DNA of 64,000 nucleotides, from positions 1 to 64,000 of the forward strand of contig SUVL01000015.1 in the NCBI GenBank assembly GCA_015062005.1, written 5' to 3'. This document shows positions 25,232 through 34,922 of the stretch, piece by piece; within the stretch, counting starts at the first letter, position 1; each line of letters opens with the position of its first letter. Made by a program: the position numbers and the translations under genes. The notes under the pieces are model-generated. The model did not search any database. It was not told where the DNA came from and saw only the letters and a list, made by a program, of their open reading frames with translations. Source of the DNA: Akkermansiaceae bacterium. Lineage in GTDB: Bacteria; Verrucomicrobiota; Verrucomicrobiia; Verrucomicrobiales; Akkermansiaceae.

Positions 25232-26929
25232 TTACTTCTCGTCCTTTTTGTGGTAGCTGAAACGGGTGGAGGTGTGCGCCACGAAGATGAAGAACAGCAG
25301 CACGATACCTACCCACACCAGGGGGATGATGGCCCCGATTTTGCCTTCCAACAGGTTGGTGATGTGGTAGCTCTGCTTCACAAAGAGGTTCTGATACAGC
25401 CAGGCTACGAAGATGAAGAGCATGATGCCTGGTGTTATCCAGTTGATAACGAATGCGATAAAGCGGGGGATGGGCATGCGGGCTCCGCGGCGCAGTTCTG
25501 CCAGACCCTTGTTGGTGCCCCACACAAAGCGGAAGACGATGAGGAAGGAAGCGGAGCTGATGTAGAGGCTCATGGTGCCCAGCCAGAAGTCAAGCGTGTC
25601 GAGGGCGATGAGTCCGTCGCCCGTGAACCATACCACAATGAGCGAACCCACGGTGAGGAGCAGGGCGATGATGGTTACACTCTGAATGCGGCGCAGCTGC
25701 CAGAACTCCTCAATGAAGGCAACTGCCGGCTGCAGAATCGAGATGGCACTGGTGATGGCGGCGATGGAAAGCAGACCGAAGAACAATGTGCCGAAAATCT
25801 GGCCGCCGGGCATGCTGGCGAATACCTGCGGCAGTACATTGAAGCCCAGACCAAAGGTGCTGGTACCGGCGGCTGCCACCACGCCGAGTAAGGCCACGGC
25901 AGCGGGGATAATCATCATGCCTGCCAGACCTACCTCTGCTACTTCATTTGCCGCATTGGCTGTGAGTGAGGAAAGGGCAATGTCCTTGCGGCGTTCAACG
26001 TAACTGGCATAGCTGCAGACGATACCGAAGCCGATGGAGACGGAGTAGAATACCTGGCCGGCTGCGGTAATCCACAGGTTCGGGTTCATGAGCCCCTGAG
26101 TCAGAGTGATGGGCTTCTCCTTGATTTCCTGGTCGGGGTACTGTTTAGTCAGTCGCTCAATCTGGGCTGCTTTTTCCTCCGGGGTGGCATAGGCGGGCAC
26201 CATGTCCACTTCTTTTTCGCCGGCCACGAGCATGATTTTGTTCGGGTTCCACATGTAGCCCAGGCCTTCGTTCACGTTGCGCTCCGGGTGAGTGGGGTCA
26301 GGGGTACCCATGGTGAGCACGCGCACCAGAATGACCACACCGATGATGACCAGCACGGGCATACTCCACTTGCAGAACCACTCGATGCCTTTGTTTACAC
26401 CGCGATAGATGAGCCAGAAACTGCTGAATACGGCAATGGCAAAGAAGACGAGCATGCTACTGTCGCCGCTGAACACGCTGCCGTTGCCGTTGAGTCCCAC
26501 GAAATTGCTGAAGAAATTGCCGTATTCCTCACTGGTGGAGAAATTCAGGTCGCCCATGGCGGTGTGCCAGGCGTAACCCAGGGTCCAGCCTTCCAGGGTC
26601 ATGTAGTACATGGTGATGGCCAGCGGGGTCAGCACGCCGGCGAGGCCCACATATTTCCACTTGCTGCTGCGGGAAAGGACGAAGAAAGCCGAGGCGGATG
26701 AATGCGCGCCGAGGCTGCCGCCCTTGCGGCCGATGGCCCATTCCACCCAGCTGAGCGGAATACCCAGCAGCAGGAATGCCACGAAATACGCAATCATGAA
26801 GGCGCCGCCGCCATATTGGGCGGCAAGGCCGGGGAAGCGAAGGAAATTGCCGAAGCCTATAGCGCTGCCGGCCACGGCCAGCACGGCTCCGAGATTGGAG
26901 GTCCAGAGTTCTTGTTTGTTATTGCTCAC
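25232..26929 (-). CDS. NSS-family Na+-dependent amino acid transporter (first in operon)
   Basis: This is the first of three tandem NSS symporters, 565 residues, starting with GTG at 26929 (SNNKQELWTSN). It shares the TM1 motif and the conserved loop HPERNVNEGLGYMWNPNKIM with its paralogues. Its codon use is slightly more A+T-rich than that of the other two. A clear promoter lies 26 nt upstream, so the three transporters, the MetS-like subunit and the hydrolase form one operon. Confidence 0.9.
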   Translation of the reverse strand: MSNNKQELWTSNLGAVLAVAGSAIGFGNFLRFPGLAAQYGGGAFMIAYFVAFLLLGIPLSWVEWAIGRKGGSLGAHSSASAFFVLSRSSKWKYVGLAGVLTPLAITMYYMTLEGWTLGYAWHTAMGDLNFSTSEEYGNFFSNFVGLNGNGSVFSGDSSMLVFFAIAVFSSFWLIYRGVNKGIEWFCKWSMPVLVIIGVVILVRVLTMGTPDPTHPERNVNEGLGYMWNPNKIMLVAGEKEVDMVPAYATPEEKAAQIERLTKQYPDQEIKEKPITLTQGLMNPNLWITAAGQVFYSVSIGFGIVCSYASYVERRKDIALSSLTANAANEVAEVGLAGMMIIPAAVALLGVVAAAGTSTFGLGFNVLPQVFASMPGGQIFGTLFFGLLSIAAITSAISILQPAVAFIEEFWQLRRIQSVTIIALLLTVGSLIVVWFTGDGLIALDTLDFWLGTMSLYISSASFLIVFRFVWGTNKGLAELRRGARMPIPRFIAFVINWITPGIMLFIFVAWLYQNLFVKQSYHITNLLEGKIGAIIPLVWVGIVLLFFIFVAHTSTRFSYHKKDEK

Positions 26930-26955
26930 GGTGCGGAAAAATAAAGGTGCGCCAA

Positions 26956-26984
26956 ATCTTACGCTTTTGCCACTTGCATGTCAA
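26956..26984 (-). promoter_or_regulatory. Promoter of the NSS transporter operon
   Basis: Minus-strand TTGACA (26979-26984) and TAAGAT (26956-26961) are spaced by exactly 17 nt, 26 nt before the GTG start. Confidence 0.8.
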
Positions 26985-27024
26985 GCATATCCGTTTGACT
27001 CACGATGTATTTTACGGTGTTCGC

Positions 27025-27049
27025 CACACGTGTCCCAAAGTTTGAGTAC
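27025..27049. repeat. Solo end of the CACACGTGTCCCAAAG element family
   Basis: These 25 bases are identical to the right end (reverse complement of 38034-38058) of the hairpin-rich element at 37792-38058, beginning CACACGTGTCCCAAAG and continuing TTTGAGTAC. No second end is found nearby, so this looks like a remnant or a solo terminal repeat. Confidence 0.8.
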
Positions 27050-27077
27050 TAATCTCGAAAAATTGATGTTTGTCGTT

Positions 27078-27146
27078 GTCGGGGCACGGGACTTCAGTCC
27101 CGAAATAACGGTGCTTCCAATCGGGACTGAAGTCCCGTGCTCCGAC
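27078..27146. repeat. Paired inverted repeat, CGGGACTTCAGTCCCG family
   Basis: Two 26-nt arms (27078-27103 and 27121-27146) are inverted copies with one mismatch, separated by 17 nt. Each arm contains the small hairpin CGGGACT-TC-AGTCCCG. A single-arm relative lies at 8775. The rest of the 367-nt gap between the transporter promoter and fba holds no gene. Confidence 0.85.
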
Positions 27147-27243
27147 AGAGTTCCCCCAAAAATTCCAATTTATCGAGTTTTTTCGAGTTCCCAATTGTCA
27201 ATCCCGTTAAACTCTGAATTGACGGTAGATTCTTGAAAAACAA

Positions 27244-27269
27244 AAAGCCCCCGCGGGAGCGGGGGCTTT
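27244..27269 (-). terminator. fba terminator
   Basis: The stem AAAGCCCCCGC / GCGGGGGCTTT with a short loop is flanked by A/T runs and works in either orientation; it sits just after the fba stop. Confidence 0.85.
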
Positions 27270-27296
27270 GGTATGAATAATCTGTAGGCGGGATGC

Positions 27297-28322
<1,026 letters not shown>

Positions 28323-28359
28323 GGTACTTATTTTATGGGTTGGAATGTTTCAGGAGCAC

Positions 28360-28414
28360 GCAGAGCGCGCGCTCTGCACGCGGGTATTTTAACGCGGTGT
28401 GTTGAAATTGGCAA
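28360..28414 (-). promoter_or_regulatory. fba promoter with downstream 18-bp palindrome
   Basis: Minus-strand TTGCCA (28409-28414) and TAAAAT (28386-28391) are spaced by 17 nt. A perfect palindrome GCAGAGCGCGCGCTCTGC (28360-28377) lies about 8-26 nt past the -10 box, in the position of an operator or a 5' RNA hairpin. Confidence 0.6.
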
Positions 28415-28423
28415 GCGAAAAAT

Positions 28424-28464
28424 CAGAAAGCCCCGATTTCCTTGTTGGAAACCGGGGCTTTCTG
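28424..28464 (-). terminator. Terminator after tRNA-Val
   Basis: A long stem CAGAAAGCCCCG..TTTCC / GGAAA..CGGGGCTTTCTG follows the tRNA on the minus strand. Confidence 0.8.
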
Positions 28465-28475
28465 AAGTTCGGGAG

Positions 28476-28548
28476 TACGAGAGATAGGACTTGAACCTAC
28501 GACCTCCACCATGTCAAGGTGTTGCTCTACCAACTGAGCTACTCCCGC
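28476..28548 (-). tRNA. tRNA-Val (GAC)
   Basis: A 73-nt cloverleaf on the minus strand: acceptor GCGGGAG pairs with CTCTCGT (two G-U pairs), the D-arm is GCTC..GAGC, the anticodon loop is TTGACAT with anticodon GAC, and the T-arm is GTAGG TTCAAGT CCTAT. The discriminator is A and CCA is not encoded. It is co-oriented with the tRNA-Tyr 9 nt upstream. Confidence 0.92.
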
Positions 28549-28557
28549 ATTAGGAAC

Positions 28558-28640
28558 TGGGCAGGGATGGATTCGAACCATCGAAATCGTACGATAGCAG
28601 ATTTACAGTCTGCCCCCTTTGACCGCTCGGGAACCTACCC
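28558..28640 (-). tRNA. tRNA-Tyr (GTA)
   Basis: An 83-nt class II tRNA with a long variable arm: acceptor GGGTAGG/CCTGCCC, anticodon arm CAGA CTGTAAA TCTG with anticodon GTA, and T-loop TTCGAAT. CCA is not encoded. Confidence 0.94.
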
Positions 28641-28725
28641 ATTCTTGGTTTTGCAGACCGCGGAAACGGTGTGCGGCGACAATTTACACAAACTCGCAGC
28701 GGATTGCAAGTCTTTTTTTATAAAA

Positions 28726-29721
28726 TCAGCAATTTTTTTGCTTTTTGAGTCCGCGGAGGGCGTAAATGAGGAAGAAGATGCCGAGAATGGCGATGATGAT
28801 GGAGAGCGCCTGCCCCTGGGTGATGCCGTACCACACGCCGGCATCGGGCTGTTTGAAGCACTCGCAGGTGATGCGTGCGGCGGCATACAGGAAGGCGAAG
28901 GCGGCGCAGAAGATGCCGGCGGGTGCATTGCGCCAGAGCAGGCGCAGGGTGAACAGCGCTATGAAGATGAGCAGCCCCTCGCCCACGGCTTCGAACAGCT
29001 GGGAGGGGTAGCGCGGGTTCAGGAACTGCCCCAGCGCTTCGCGCACGGCCGGGTTCTCCCGACAGAGGCGGGTGAGGGTGTCGAAAAATACCTCGCCGGG
29101 GAGGGCGAGCTCGCGCATGCTGCCGCCTGCGGCGTGCTCCACTGCCACCACGGCCTGTATCTGCTGCTGCGGGGCCAGTTCGAAAATCTCCTGGGGGAAT
29201 TTCATGGCCAGCGGGTTGGCGGCATCGGTCACGCGGCCGTAGAGCTCACCGTTGATGAAGTTGGCCACGCGCCCGAAGAAGAGGCCGATGGGGCTGACGA
29301 TGGCCACGCCATCGATGAGCGCGGCGGCGGAGAGCTTGTGTTTCCATGCGTACCAGAAGGCGGTGAGAATCACACCGATGATGCCGCCGTGGGAAGCCAT
29401 GCCTCCCTCCCACACGCGGAATACCCAGGTGGGGTCGGCCAGGAATCCGCTCAGCCCGTGTTCCGGCAGCCAGTAGAAGAAGAATTCGCCCAGGCGGCCG
29501 CCCATGAGCACGCCGAAGATGCAGATGAGGGTGACATAGTCCCCGAGCTTGTCCTTTTCCACGCAGTACAGCTTTTTGCCGGAGAGCCACTGGAGCACCA
29601 GGTAGCCCAGGATGAAGCCGCCGACATAGGCCAGACCGTACCAGCGCAGGGCGAGCGGTGTGCCGGGGATGTTGACGATAATCGGGTCCAGGTGGTGGAT
29701 GTAGGTGGCGATGGTTGGCAT
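28726..29721 (-). CDS. lgt: Prolipoprotein diacylglyceryl transferase
   Basis: Lgt transfers diacylglycerol from phosphatidylglycerol to the lipobox cysteine of prolipoproteins at the inner membrane. The 331-residue polytopic protein has the TM motif RWYGLAYVGGF, GGRLGEFFFYW, the conserved GGMASHGGIIG and the Lgt signature GRVANFINGELYGR. An extra segment of about 60 residues (about 165-225) before the next TM helices accounts for the larger size. The product would modify the many lipoproteins in this window. Its promoter lies only 9 nt upstream of the start. Confidence 0.95.
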   Translation of the reverse strand: MPTIATYIHHLDPIIVNIPGTPLALRWYGLAYVGGFILGYLVLQWLSGKKLYCVEKDKLGDYVTLICIFGVLMGGRLGEFFFYWLPEHGLSGFLADPTWVFRVWEGGMASHGGIIGVILTAFWYAWKHKLSAAALIDGVAIVSPIGLFFGRVANFINGELYGRVTDAANPLAMKFPQEIFELAPQQQIQAVVAVEHAAGGSMRELALPGEVFFDTLTRLCRENPAVREALGQFLNPRYPSQLFEAVGEGLLIFIALFTLRLLWRNAPAGIFCAAFAFLYAAARITCECFKQPDAGVWYGITQGQALSIIIAILGIFFLIYALRGLKKQKNC

Positions 29722-29730
29722 GACAGGGAG

Positions 29731-29759
29731 CTTATATCACAGGGCAGAGGTGGAAACAA
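29731..29759 (-). promoter_or_regulatory. lgt promoter
   Basis: Minus-strand TTGTTT (29754-29759) and TATAAG (29731-29736) are spaced by 17 nt, with 9 nt to the lgt ATG. Confidence 0.55.
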
Positions 29760-29902
29760 GTTAAAAGAGCGCCCGCGCGCGCGGGATTTTATGCGCGCCT
29801 GTGGGCGTTTCTTTCAAAAAAATCCGCCATATTGAAGATTCTTCTCGCCAAGAGAGGGGATATTGTGTATAAGTATAGCACACGTTTGTTTTTATCTGAA
29901 TC

Positions 29903-30772
29903 ATGAAACGCTTCTTTCTCCCCATCGCAGTTGCTGCGCTCTGTGGCCTTCCCGAGGCCTCTGCTACAAGCGCAGATTATGCCCAGGCTGAGCTTATAAT
30001 GAAGGCAAGTGATGCCCAGGTGGAACAGGTTGTGCCCCGGTCCGAATATTTCGCTACCAAGGACACAGCTAAAGGAATCAATCCTGCCTGGCACTATGTG
30101 CGAATCCCATACTCTCTGCAGGGTAAGTGCCGCGGGGATAAGACTCCGCTCTATGTTGATGAGTTGAAGGTGCATGCCTACCTGGTCTTTTCTGTGGGTA
30201 AGGATGGTGAAAAGCTTATTCTGCTGGATAAGGAAATTACCTATGTGAACATTCCGCTGAATCCCAAGTCGGGTGTGAGTGAAAATAAACACGTGCAGGC
30301 TGCGGTGTTCATCTCCCCTTCGGACGCTGCCCGCATTTGCGGTAATGGCTCCAGCAAGGTGGATAAGGTAGACCTGGGCGGCAAACTCGCTGCCGTGGCT
30401 GTGGAGTTCAAGTTCAAGGATGCTGATTGCGCCAAGCCTGAGACGGATGCAGATGTGCTTGTTGATAAGAAGATGAAGAACAAGCTCAAGAAGGGCTGGT
30501 GGAAGAAGGAGGATAAATCCGGTATCGGGGTGCAGCTGCGCGCAATCTCTGAAACGCCCTTTGCTCCGTTCTATGCTCCGGCGTTCCCCGCAACGTCCCC
30601 GATGTATGGTGATGCTTCCGGCAGCTCCTACTCATCTTCCTCTGGCAGTATGAGCGGTTACACTCCCTCTGCTGCTACGGAACCGATGCAAACTACTGAT
30701 TCTGCCGATTCCTCCACTGCTGCCGAGGAGCCGGTGGCTCCCACCAGGAAGGGCAAAAAGCGCCGCAAGTAA
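29903..30772 (+). CDS. Secreted protein, Amuc_1102-like, first gene of pilus-like cluster
   Basis: This 289-residue protein has a signal peptide (MKRFFLPIAVAALCGLPEASA), a beta-rich middle and a Ser/Tyr-rich low-complexity stretch near residues 235-262 before a basic tail (KGKKRRK). It is placed as the Akkermansia Amuc_1102 counterpart from its position ahead of the PilM-like gene and its overall form. Amuc_1102 belongs to the locus encoding the Amuc_1100 surface protein, and its own function is unknown. The gene is 60 nt upstream of the PilM-like gene. Confidence 0.65.
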   Translation: MKRFFLPIAVAALCGLPEASATSADYAQAELIMKASDAQVEQVVPRSEYFATKDTAKGINPAWHYVRIPYSLQGKCRGDKTPLYVDELKVHAYLVFSVGKDGEKLILLDKEITYVNIPLNPKSGVSENKHVQAAVFISPSDAARICGNGSSKVDKVDLGGKLAAVAVEFKFKDADCAKPETDADVLVDKKMKNKLKKGWWKKEDKSGIGVQLRAISETPFAPFYAPAFPATSPMYGDASGSSYSSSSGSMSGYTPSAATEPMQTTDSADSSTAAEEPVAPTRKGKKRRK

Positions 30773-30832
30773 TGCGGCGCAGGTCTTGCTATTTCTGACT
30801 TGATTTTTTTGATAACTGACAACTAACTACAT

Positions 30833-32701
30833 ATGGCTGACTATAAGACAACGGTAGCCCTTGAGATTGGCTCGCAGAGCGTCACAATGGGCGTCTTTAC
30901 CCCGGCCGGGCGAGGTTTTGCGCTTTCGCGCTATGCCCGCAGGGATATCCTGCTGGACCCGGTGGAGGAGGGCATGCGTATGGACTATGTTGGTAGCGCC
31001 ATCGCAGAGATGGTGCAGGAACTCAAGGTGCGCGGCAGTGAAGTGCGCAATGTGGTTTCCGGCCAGCAGGTGTTCATGCGTTTCATCAAGCTGCCTGCAA
31101 TTGATATCGACAACATTGCAGAGCAGGTGGGCTTCGAGGCTCAACAGCACATCCCGTTCCCCCTGGAGGATATCATCTACTCCTATCAGGAACTGGCCGA
31201 CCGCGGTGAAGGCGAGCGAGAGGTGCTGCTGGTAGCCATCAAGAAGGATGTGCTGGATAACCTGAACTCCCAGGTGGAGGCAGGACCTCTCAAGACCCGC
31301 AGCGTGGACTGCGCCATCACTTCTCTCTACAATGCTTTCCGTGCCAACTATGATGAGGATGAGCCCGTGATGCTGCTCGATATCGGTGCCAAGACTACCG
31401 ACATTATCTTTGCGGAGGATGGCCGCTTCTTCACCCGCTCTGTCACGGCCGCCGGTGCCTTCATCACCAACAGCATCGCGCGCGAGTTCAATATGAGCTT
31501 CCGCGAGGCTGAACAGCTCAAGATTGAGGATGGCGTGGTTTCCCTGGGCAATGGCTACACGGATTCCATGGGCGAGCAGGAGGCCGCCCTGGCTACCACC
31601 ATCCGCACCGCGATGACCCGCCTCAGCTCGGAGGTGCAGCGCACCATCAATCACTACCGTGCCCAGTATAAGGGTAATCCTCCCACCAAGGCGTACATCT
31701 GCGGTGGTGGTGCTCGTCTCCCGTTTGCCCTCGAATTCCTGCAGGCGGCACTCAATATCCCGGTTGAGTACCTCAACCCGGTGGAGATTCTCGCAGTCGG
31801 CCCCAAGGTTGACGAAGCCGAGCTTGAGCAGGATGCCATCTGCCTTGGCCCCATTGTGGGTGCCGCCATCACTGGTTCCGGCACGGGTGAGTTCAATATC
31901 GATCTGGTTCCCACCAGCGTGGGAAAGGAACGCGCTGAGAAGAAGCTGCTGCCCATGGTGGGTATAGCAGGTGTGCTGGCTCTTGCGGGTGCCGCTTCCT
32001 ATGCTGCGGTGGCTACCATGAATGCCAATGAGTCTGCCGCTGTGTATAAGAAGGCTTCCGATGTGGATGCTGCGGTGTCGCAGATTAATGACCAGATTAC
32101 CAATGTGCAGCAGAAGTACGACCGCGAGATGGCTGAAATCTCCAAGTTCGCTGATTTGTACTCCATGCGTGCTGCTTATGTTGACGTGCTCCAGCAGCTC
32201 AGCCGCAAGGCAGCTTCCATCAAGTTCTGGTTCAATGAATTCTCTCCTCTCATCAACTATGATGTGGAGGCTAATTCTCTGACAGAGGCTGCTGATGTGA
32301 AGGGAACGAAGCTGATTGATATGAACCGCAGCCGTTCCAATACGAATGATTCTGCTATGAACGCCGCACCGGATGAGGTGGATGTCCGCAAGCGCAACAA
32401 GGCTCCCATGGTGACTGCTATCTACGTCAGTGGTTTCACGATTAAGAAGCCGGGCAGCGATGGCCTTGCCCAGCGCGATGCCATCTACAACCTGGTGGCT
32501 CAGAATTTTGACGAACGCAGTGCCGACTCTCTGTTCTCCTACGAAAACGGCAAGGTGCAGAGCAATCTGAACCATTACTTCCAGTTTGTGGATTCGAAGG
32601 CCGCCAAGGGCAAACTCCCCGATTATGTCGAGAAGTTCATGATGGTTATGCCGTTGAAGAACCCCATCCCGATTCCTGAGCAGAGCGAAGGTAAGAAGTG
32701 A
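30833..32701 (+). CDS. PilM-PilN-like fusion protein (Amuc_1101-like)
   Basis: The first ~350 of 622 residues form a PilM/FtsA-type actin-like ATPase. It begins with TTVALEIGSQSVTMGVFTPA, has the phosphate loop LDIGAKTTDIIF and the adenosine motif YICGGGARLPF. The sequence then reads FNIDLVPTSVG just before one TM helix (MVGIAGVLALAGAASYAAVAT, about residues 375-394) and a coiled coil. That is the layout of PilN (INLLP motif, TM, coiled coil), so the gene looks like a PilM-PilN fusion. It should link a cytoplasmic ATPase to the inner-membrane ring of a pilus-like machine. Confidence 0.85.
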   Translation: MADYKTTVALEIGSQSVTMGVFTPAGRGFALSRYARRDILLDPVEEGMRMDYVGSAIAEMVQELKVRGSEVRNVVSGQQVFMRFIKLPAIDIDNIAEQVGFEAQQHIPFPLEDIIYSYQELADRGEGEREVLLVAIKKDVLDNLNSQVEAGPLKTRSVDCAITSLYNAFRANYDEDEPVMLLDIGAKTTDIIFAEDGRFFTRSVTAAGAFITNSIAREFNMSFREAEQLKIEDGVVSLGNGYTDSMGEQEAALATTIRTAMTRLSSEVQRTINHYRAQYKGNPPTKAYICGGGARLPFALEFLQAALNIPVEYLNPVEILAVGPKVDEAELEQDAICLGPIVGAAITGSGTGEFNIDLVPTSVGKERAEKKLLPMVGIAGVLALAGAASYAAVATMNANESAAVYKKASDVDAAVSQINDQITNVQQKYDREMAEISKFADLYSMRAAYVDVLQQLSRKAASIKFWFNEFSPLINYDVEANSLTEAADVKGTKLIDMNRSRSNTNDSAMNAAPDEVDVRKRNKAPMVTAIYVSGFTIKKPGSDGLAQRDAIYNLVAQNFDERSADSLFSYENGKVQSNLNHYFQFVDSKAAKGKLPDYVEKFMMVMPLKNPIPIPEQSEGKK

Positions 32702-32728
32702 TATTAACTCTCAATTTTGCATTCGAAA

Positions 32729-33658
32729 ATGAATATTAGTGAAAATAAGCGAGTTGTCGCTCTCACTGCCGTGTTTGCGCTGGCTTTTGGCGGTATCATG
32801 TTCTACGGCTATGGTAAGAGCCAGGAAGATGCCGAAAATAAGGCAAAGATTGCAGAAATTAATGACCGCTTTGCGGGTTATGATGGACAGACTCTTGCTC
32901 CGACCAAGCAGAACCTGAAAGATATCAAGGAGGCTTTTTCCCAGGTTGCGGAAGTCAATAAAGGCCTGGAAACCGAATTGAACGGCTATAAAACCTACTG
33001 CTGGGGCGATGGTAAGAAGATTTCTGCTCAGGATTTTCAGAACGAACTGCGCGATTCAATCAATAAGATTAAGAATATGGCATCCTCGCAGGGAGCCCGC
33101 GTGGCTGGTCCTGCCGAGAACCTGGGCCTGGCTTCTTTCAAGAACGCAGCTCCCGTGGCCGATGATGTACCGTTCCGCAGTTTCCAGCTCAAGGCTGTGA
33201 CCCGCATGGCGGAATACATCATTGGCGCCGGTGCTCCTTCTCTGGAGAAGGTGTACTGTGCTCCCCTGCCTGATGCTGCTGCTGAGTCCCTGAATCCGAA
33301 CAGCCGCAAGGCATTGCCGTACTTCCCCCTGCGCTTCGAAATCGCTTTCGATTCTACCCGCGGTGCATTGCCCAAGGTTCTGAACAGCATCATGAATGAT
33401 AAGGATTTCTTCCTTACTATCACAGGTATTGCCGTGCGCGGTGGCGATAATCTTCCCGGAATAGATGCCTACTCGGCTCCGGCTGAGATTGCTGCCGCCG
33501 GTGAGGATCTTGGGGCGGAGGCTCCCGCTGCTGCTGATAACAGCGCTGCCGGAGGTTTCCGCACTGTGGCTGTCCGCAAGACGGGGGCACCTGATGAAAA
33601 GGTGCGCGTTCACATGACTATGCAGGTGCTCTATTTCACCCCCGGTAAGACTAAGTAA
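32729..33658 (+). CDS. PilO-like inner-membrane/surface protein, Amuc_1100-like
   Basis: This protein of about 309 residues has an N-terminal TM helix (VVALTAVFALAFGGIMFYGYG), a short coiled coil, and alpha/beta repeats like those of Akkermansia Amuc_1100, whose structure resembles PilO/PilN. Local similarity includes FQNELRDSINK (FQNELKTFRDSL in Amuc_1100) and PLRFEIAFDSTRGALPKVLN (compare PLEIAFQGDRESVLKAMN). Amuc_1100 is known as an abundant envelope protein that signals through host TLR2; whether this diverged relative does so is unknown. ATG 32729 is preferred over TTG 32717. Confidence 0.82.
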   Translation: MNISENKRVVALTAVFALAFGGIMFYGYGKSQEDAENKAKIAEINDRFAGYDGQTLAPTKQNLKDIKEAFSQVAEVNKGLETELNGYKTYCWGDGKKISAQDFQNELRDSINKIKNMASSQGARVAGPAENLGLASFKNAAPVADDVPFRSFQLKAVTRMAEYIIGAGAPSLEKVYCAPLPDAAAESLNPNSRKALPYFPLRFEIAFDSTRGALPKVLNSIMNDKDFFLTITGIAVRGGDNLPGIDAYSAPAEIAAAGEDLGAEAPAAADNSAAGGFRTVAVRKTGAPDEKVRVHMTMQVLYFTPGKTK

Positions 33659-33683
33659 ACCTTAACAACTTTATATCAGAACT

Positions 33684-34823
33684 ATGGCTGAACATTCTAA
33701 TCCTGGGGTAAAGGCTCTTGTGACAGGTGCCATTCTCGGTCTGGCCTCCGCTGGCTTTGCCGGTTACACCTATATGGACAAGGTAATTGAACCCGAAACA
33801 AATATCAGTGCTTCACAGGGCGGTGAGTCTCTTACGGCTGAGGCTGACCAGGTGAAGGAAAACCTGAAGCGCGACCGCACTGTGGTGGACGTAGCGCCTG
33901 AGGGGGCTAAGATTAACGGGCAGCCCCGAATTGCTCCTCTCTTCTTCTCCACGGAACTCTGGCAGATTACGCTTGATGACCAGAAGAAGAATACGGTGGT
34001 GGACATCTATGATCCCGCCGCACCCAGCATCCACGGCGATATTCCCAATACCTGGTTTATCTCCAATAATATTGCCGATGCTCTTGGCCGTTCCGATGGC
34101 CGCGTGCTCGATAGCGATGAGGACGGCTTTACCAACGAAGAGGAATTCGCCGCCAAAACCTGCCCGTCTGCGGCAAACAGCTACCCGGACCTCGTCCAGA
34201 CCTCCGGTGCTGCTCCCAAGCTTGAGGTGGTCAAGGTGAATGTGGCTCGTGCCACCATCGTGGTTGATAACCTGTTTGGTATGGCTTCCTCCACGCCTGC
34301 TTCTGCAAATATCCGCATCTTTGCCAAGCACACCGATATGACCCCGGTGTGGAAGGGCGATGTGAAGCCCGGCGATTCTTTTGACCTGCCCGGTGAAAAG
34401 AGCGGCCGCTTCACGGTGGTGCGCTTTGATAAGGCTGAATTCCCCAGCTTCAGCGGCATGAGTAAGGAAAATGTGGTGGTCGTCCGTGATAACGGCACCG
34501 CTTCTCCCAACAAGGAGTTCACTATCCGTGCCGGCAGCAAGACATCGCAGGGGTCCAAGGATTACGGTACCCCCAATGAAAAGGGTCGCCGCATCAGCGA
34601 TACCTCTGTCACACTCCGTGTAACTGCCGGCTCTGCTGCCGGTAAGCCGGAGGGTGAAATCAAGACCCAGCCCTACGCCAGCTTCGTCATCCCCGGTGGC
34701 AAGGCTGATGGTTCCGAACTCAAGGCTACGCTTGAATCTATCGACGCTTCCGGCTCTGTCAATATTCGCCTCGATGGTGCTGAAAGTCCGGTAAATGTAC
34801 CGAAAGCTGCTGGAAAAAAGTAA
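33684..34823 (+). CDS. Membrane-anchored protein of pilus-like cluster, Amuc_1099-like
   Basis: This 379-residue protein has one N-terminal TM segment (ALVTGAILGLASAGFAGYTY) and a periplasmic region. A calcium-loop-like motif LDSDEDGFTNEEEFA lies near residues 144-158, as in thrombospondin type 3 or dockerin-like loops. It corresponds by position to Amuc_1099, between the PilO-like and secretin genes, where PilP would lie in a type IV pilus operon. Sequence homology to PilP is not evident, so that role is inferred from order only. Confidence 0.68.
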   Translation: MAEHSNPGVKALVTGAILGLASAGFAGYTYMDKVIEPETNISASQGGESLTAEADQVKENLKRDRTVVDVAPEGAKINGQPRIAPLFFSTELWQITLDDQKKNTVVDIYDPAAPSIHGDIPNTWFISNNIADALGRSDGRVLDSDEDGFTNEEEFAAKTCPSAANSYPDLVQTSGAAPKLEVVKVNVARATIVVDNLFGMASSTPASANIRIFAKHTDMTPVWKGDVKPGDSFDLPGEKSGRFTVVRFDKAEFPSFSGMSKENVVVVRDNGTASPNKEFTIRAGSKTSQGSKDYGTPNEKGRRISDTSVTLRVTAGSAAGKPEGEIKTQPYASFVIPGGKADGSELKATLESIDASGSVNIRLDGAESPVNVPKAAGKK

Positions 34824-34922
34824 ATCTTTCCTGAAATTACGAAAAAAATCCCGATAAATAAGCAAAAATTAAATTGTAGACTTTACATTTGAACAGAATT
34901 CTGCCATAAATAGGACGTTACC

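Noticed and set aside
30827..32575. A 582-codon minus-strand frame opposite the PilM-like gene
   Set aside because: Antisense shadow; the plus strand carries actin-like ATPase motifs.
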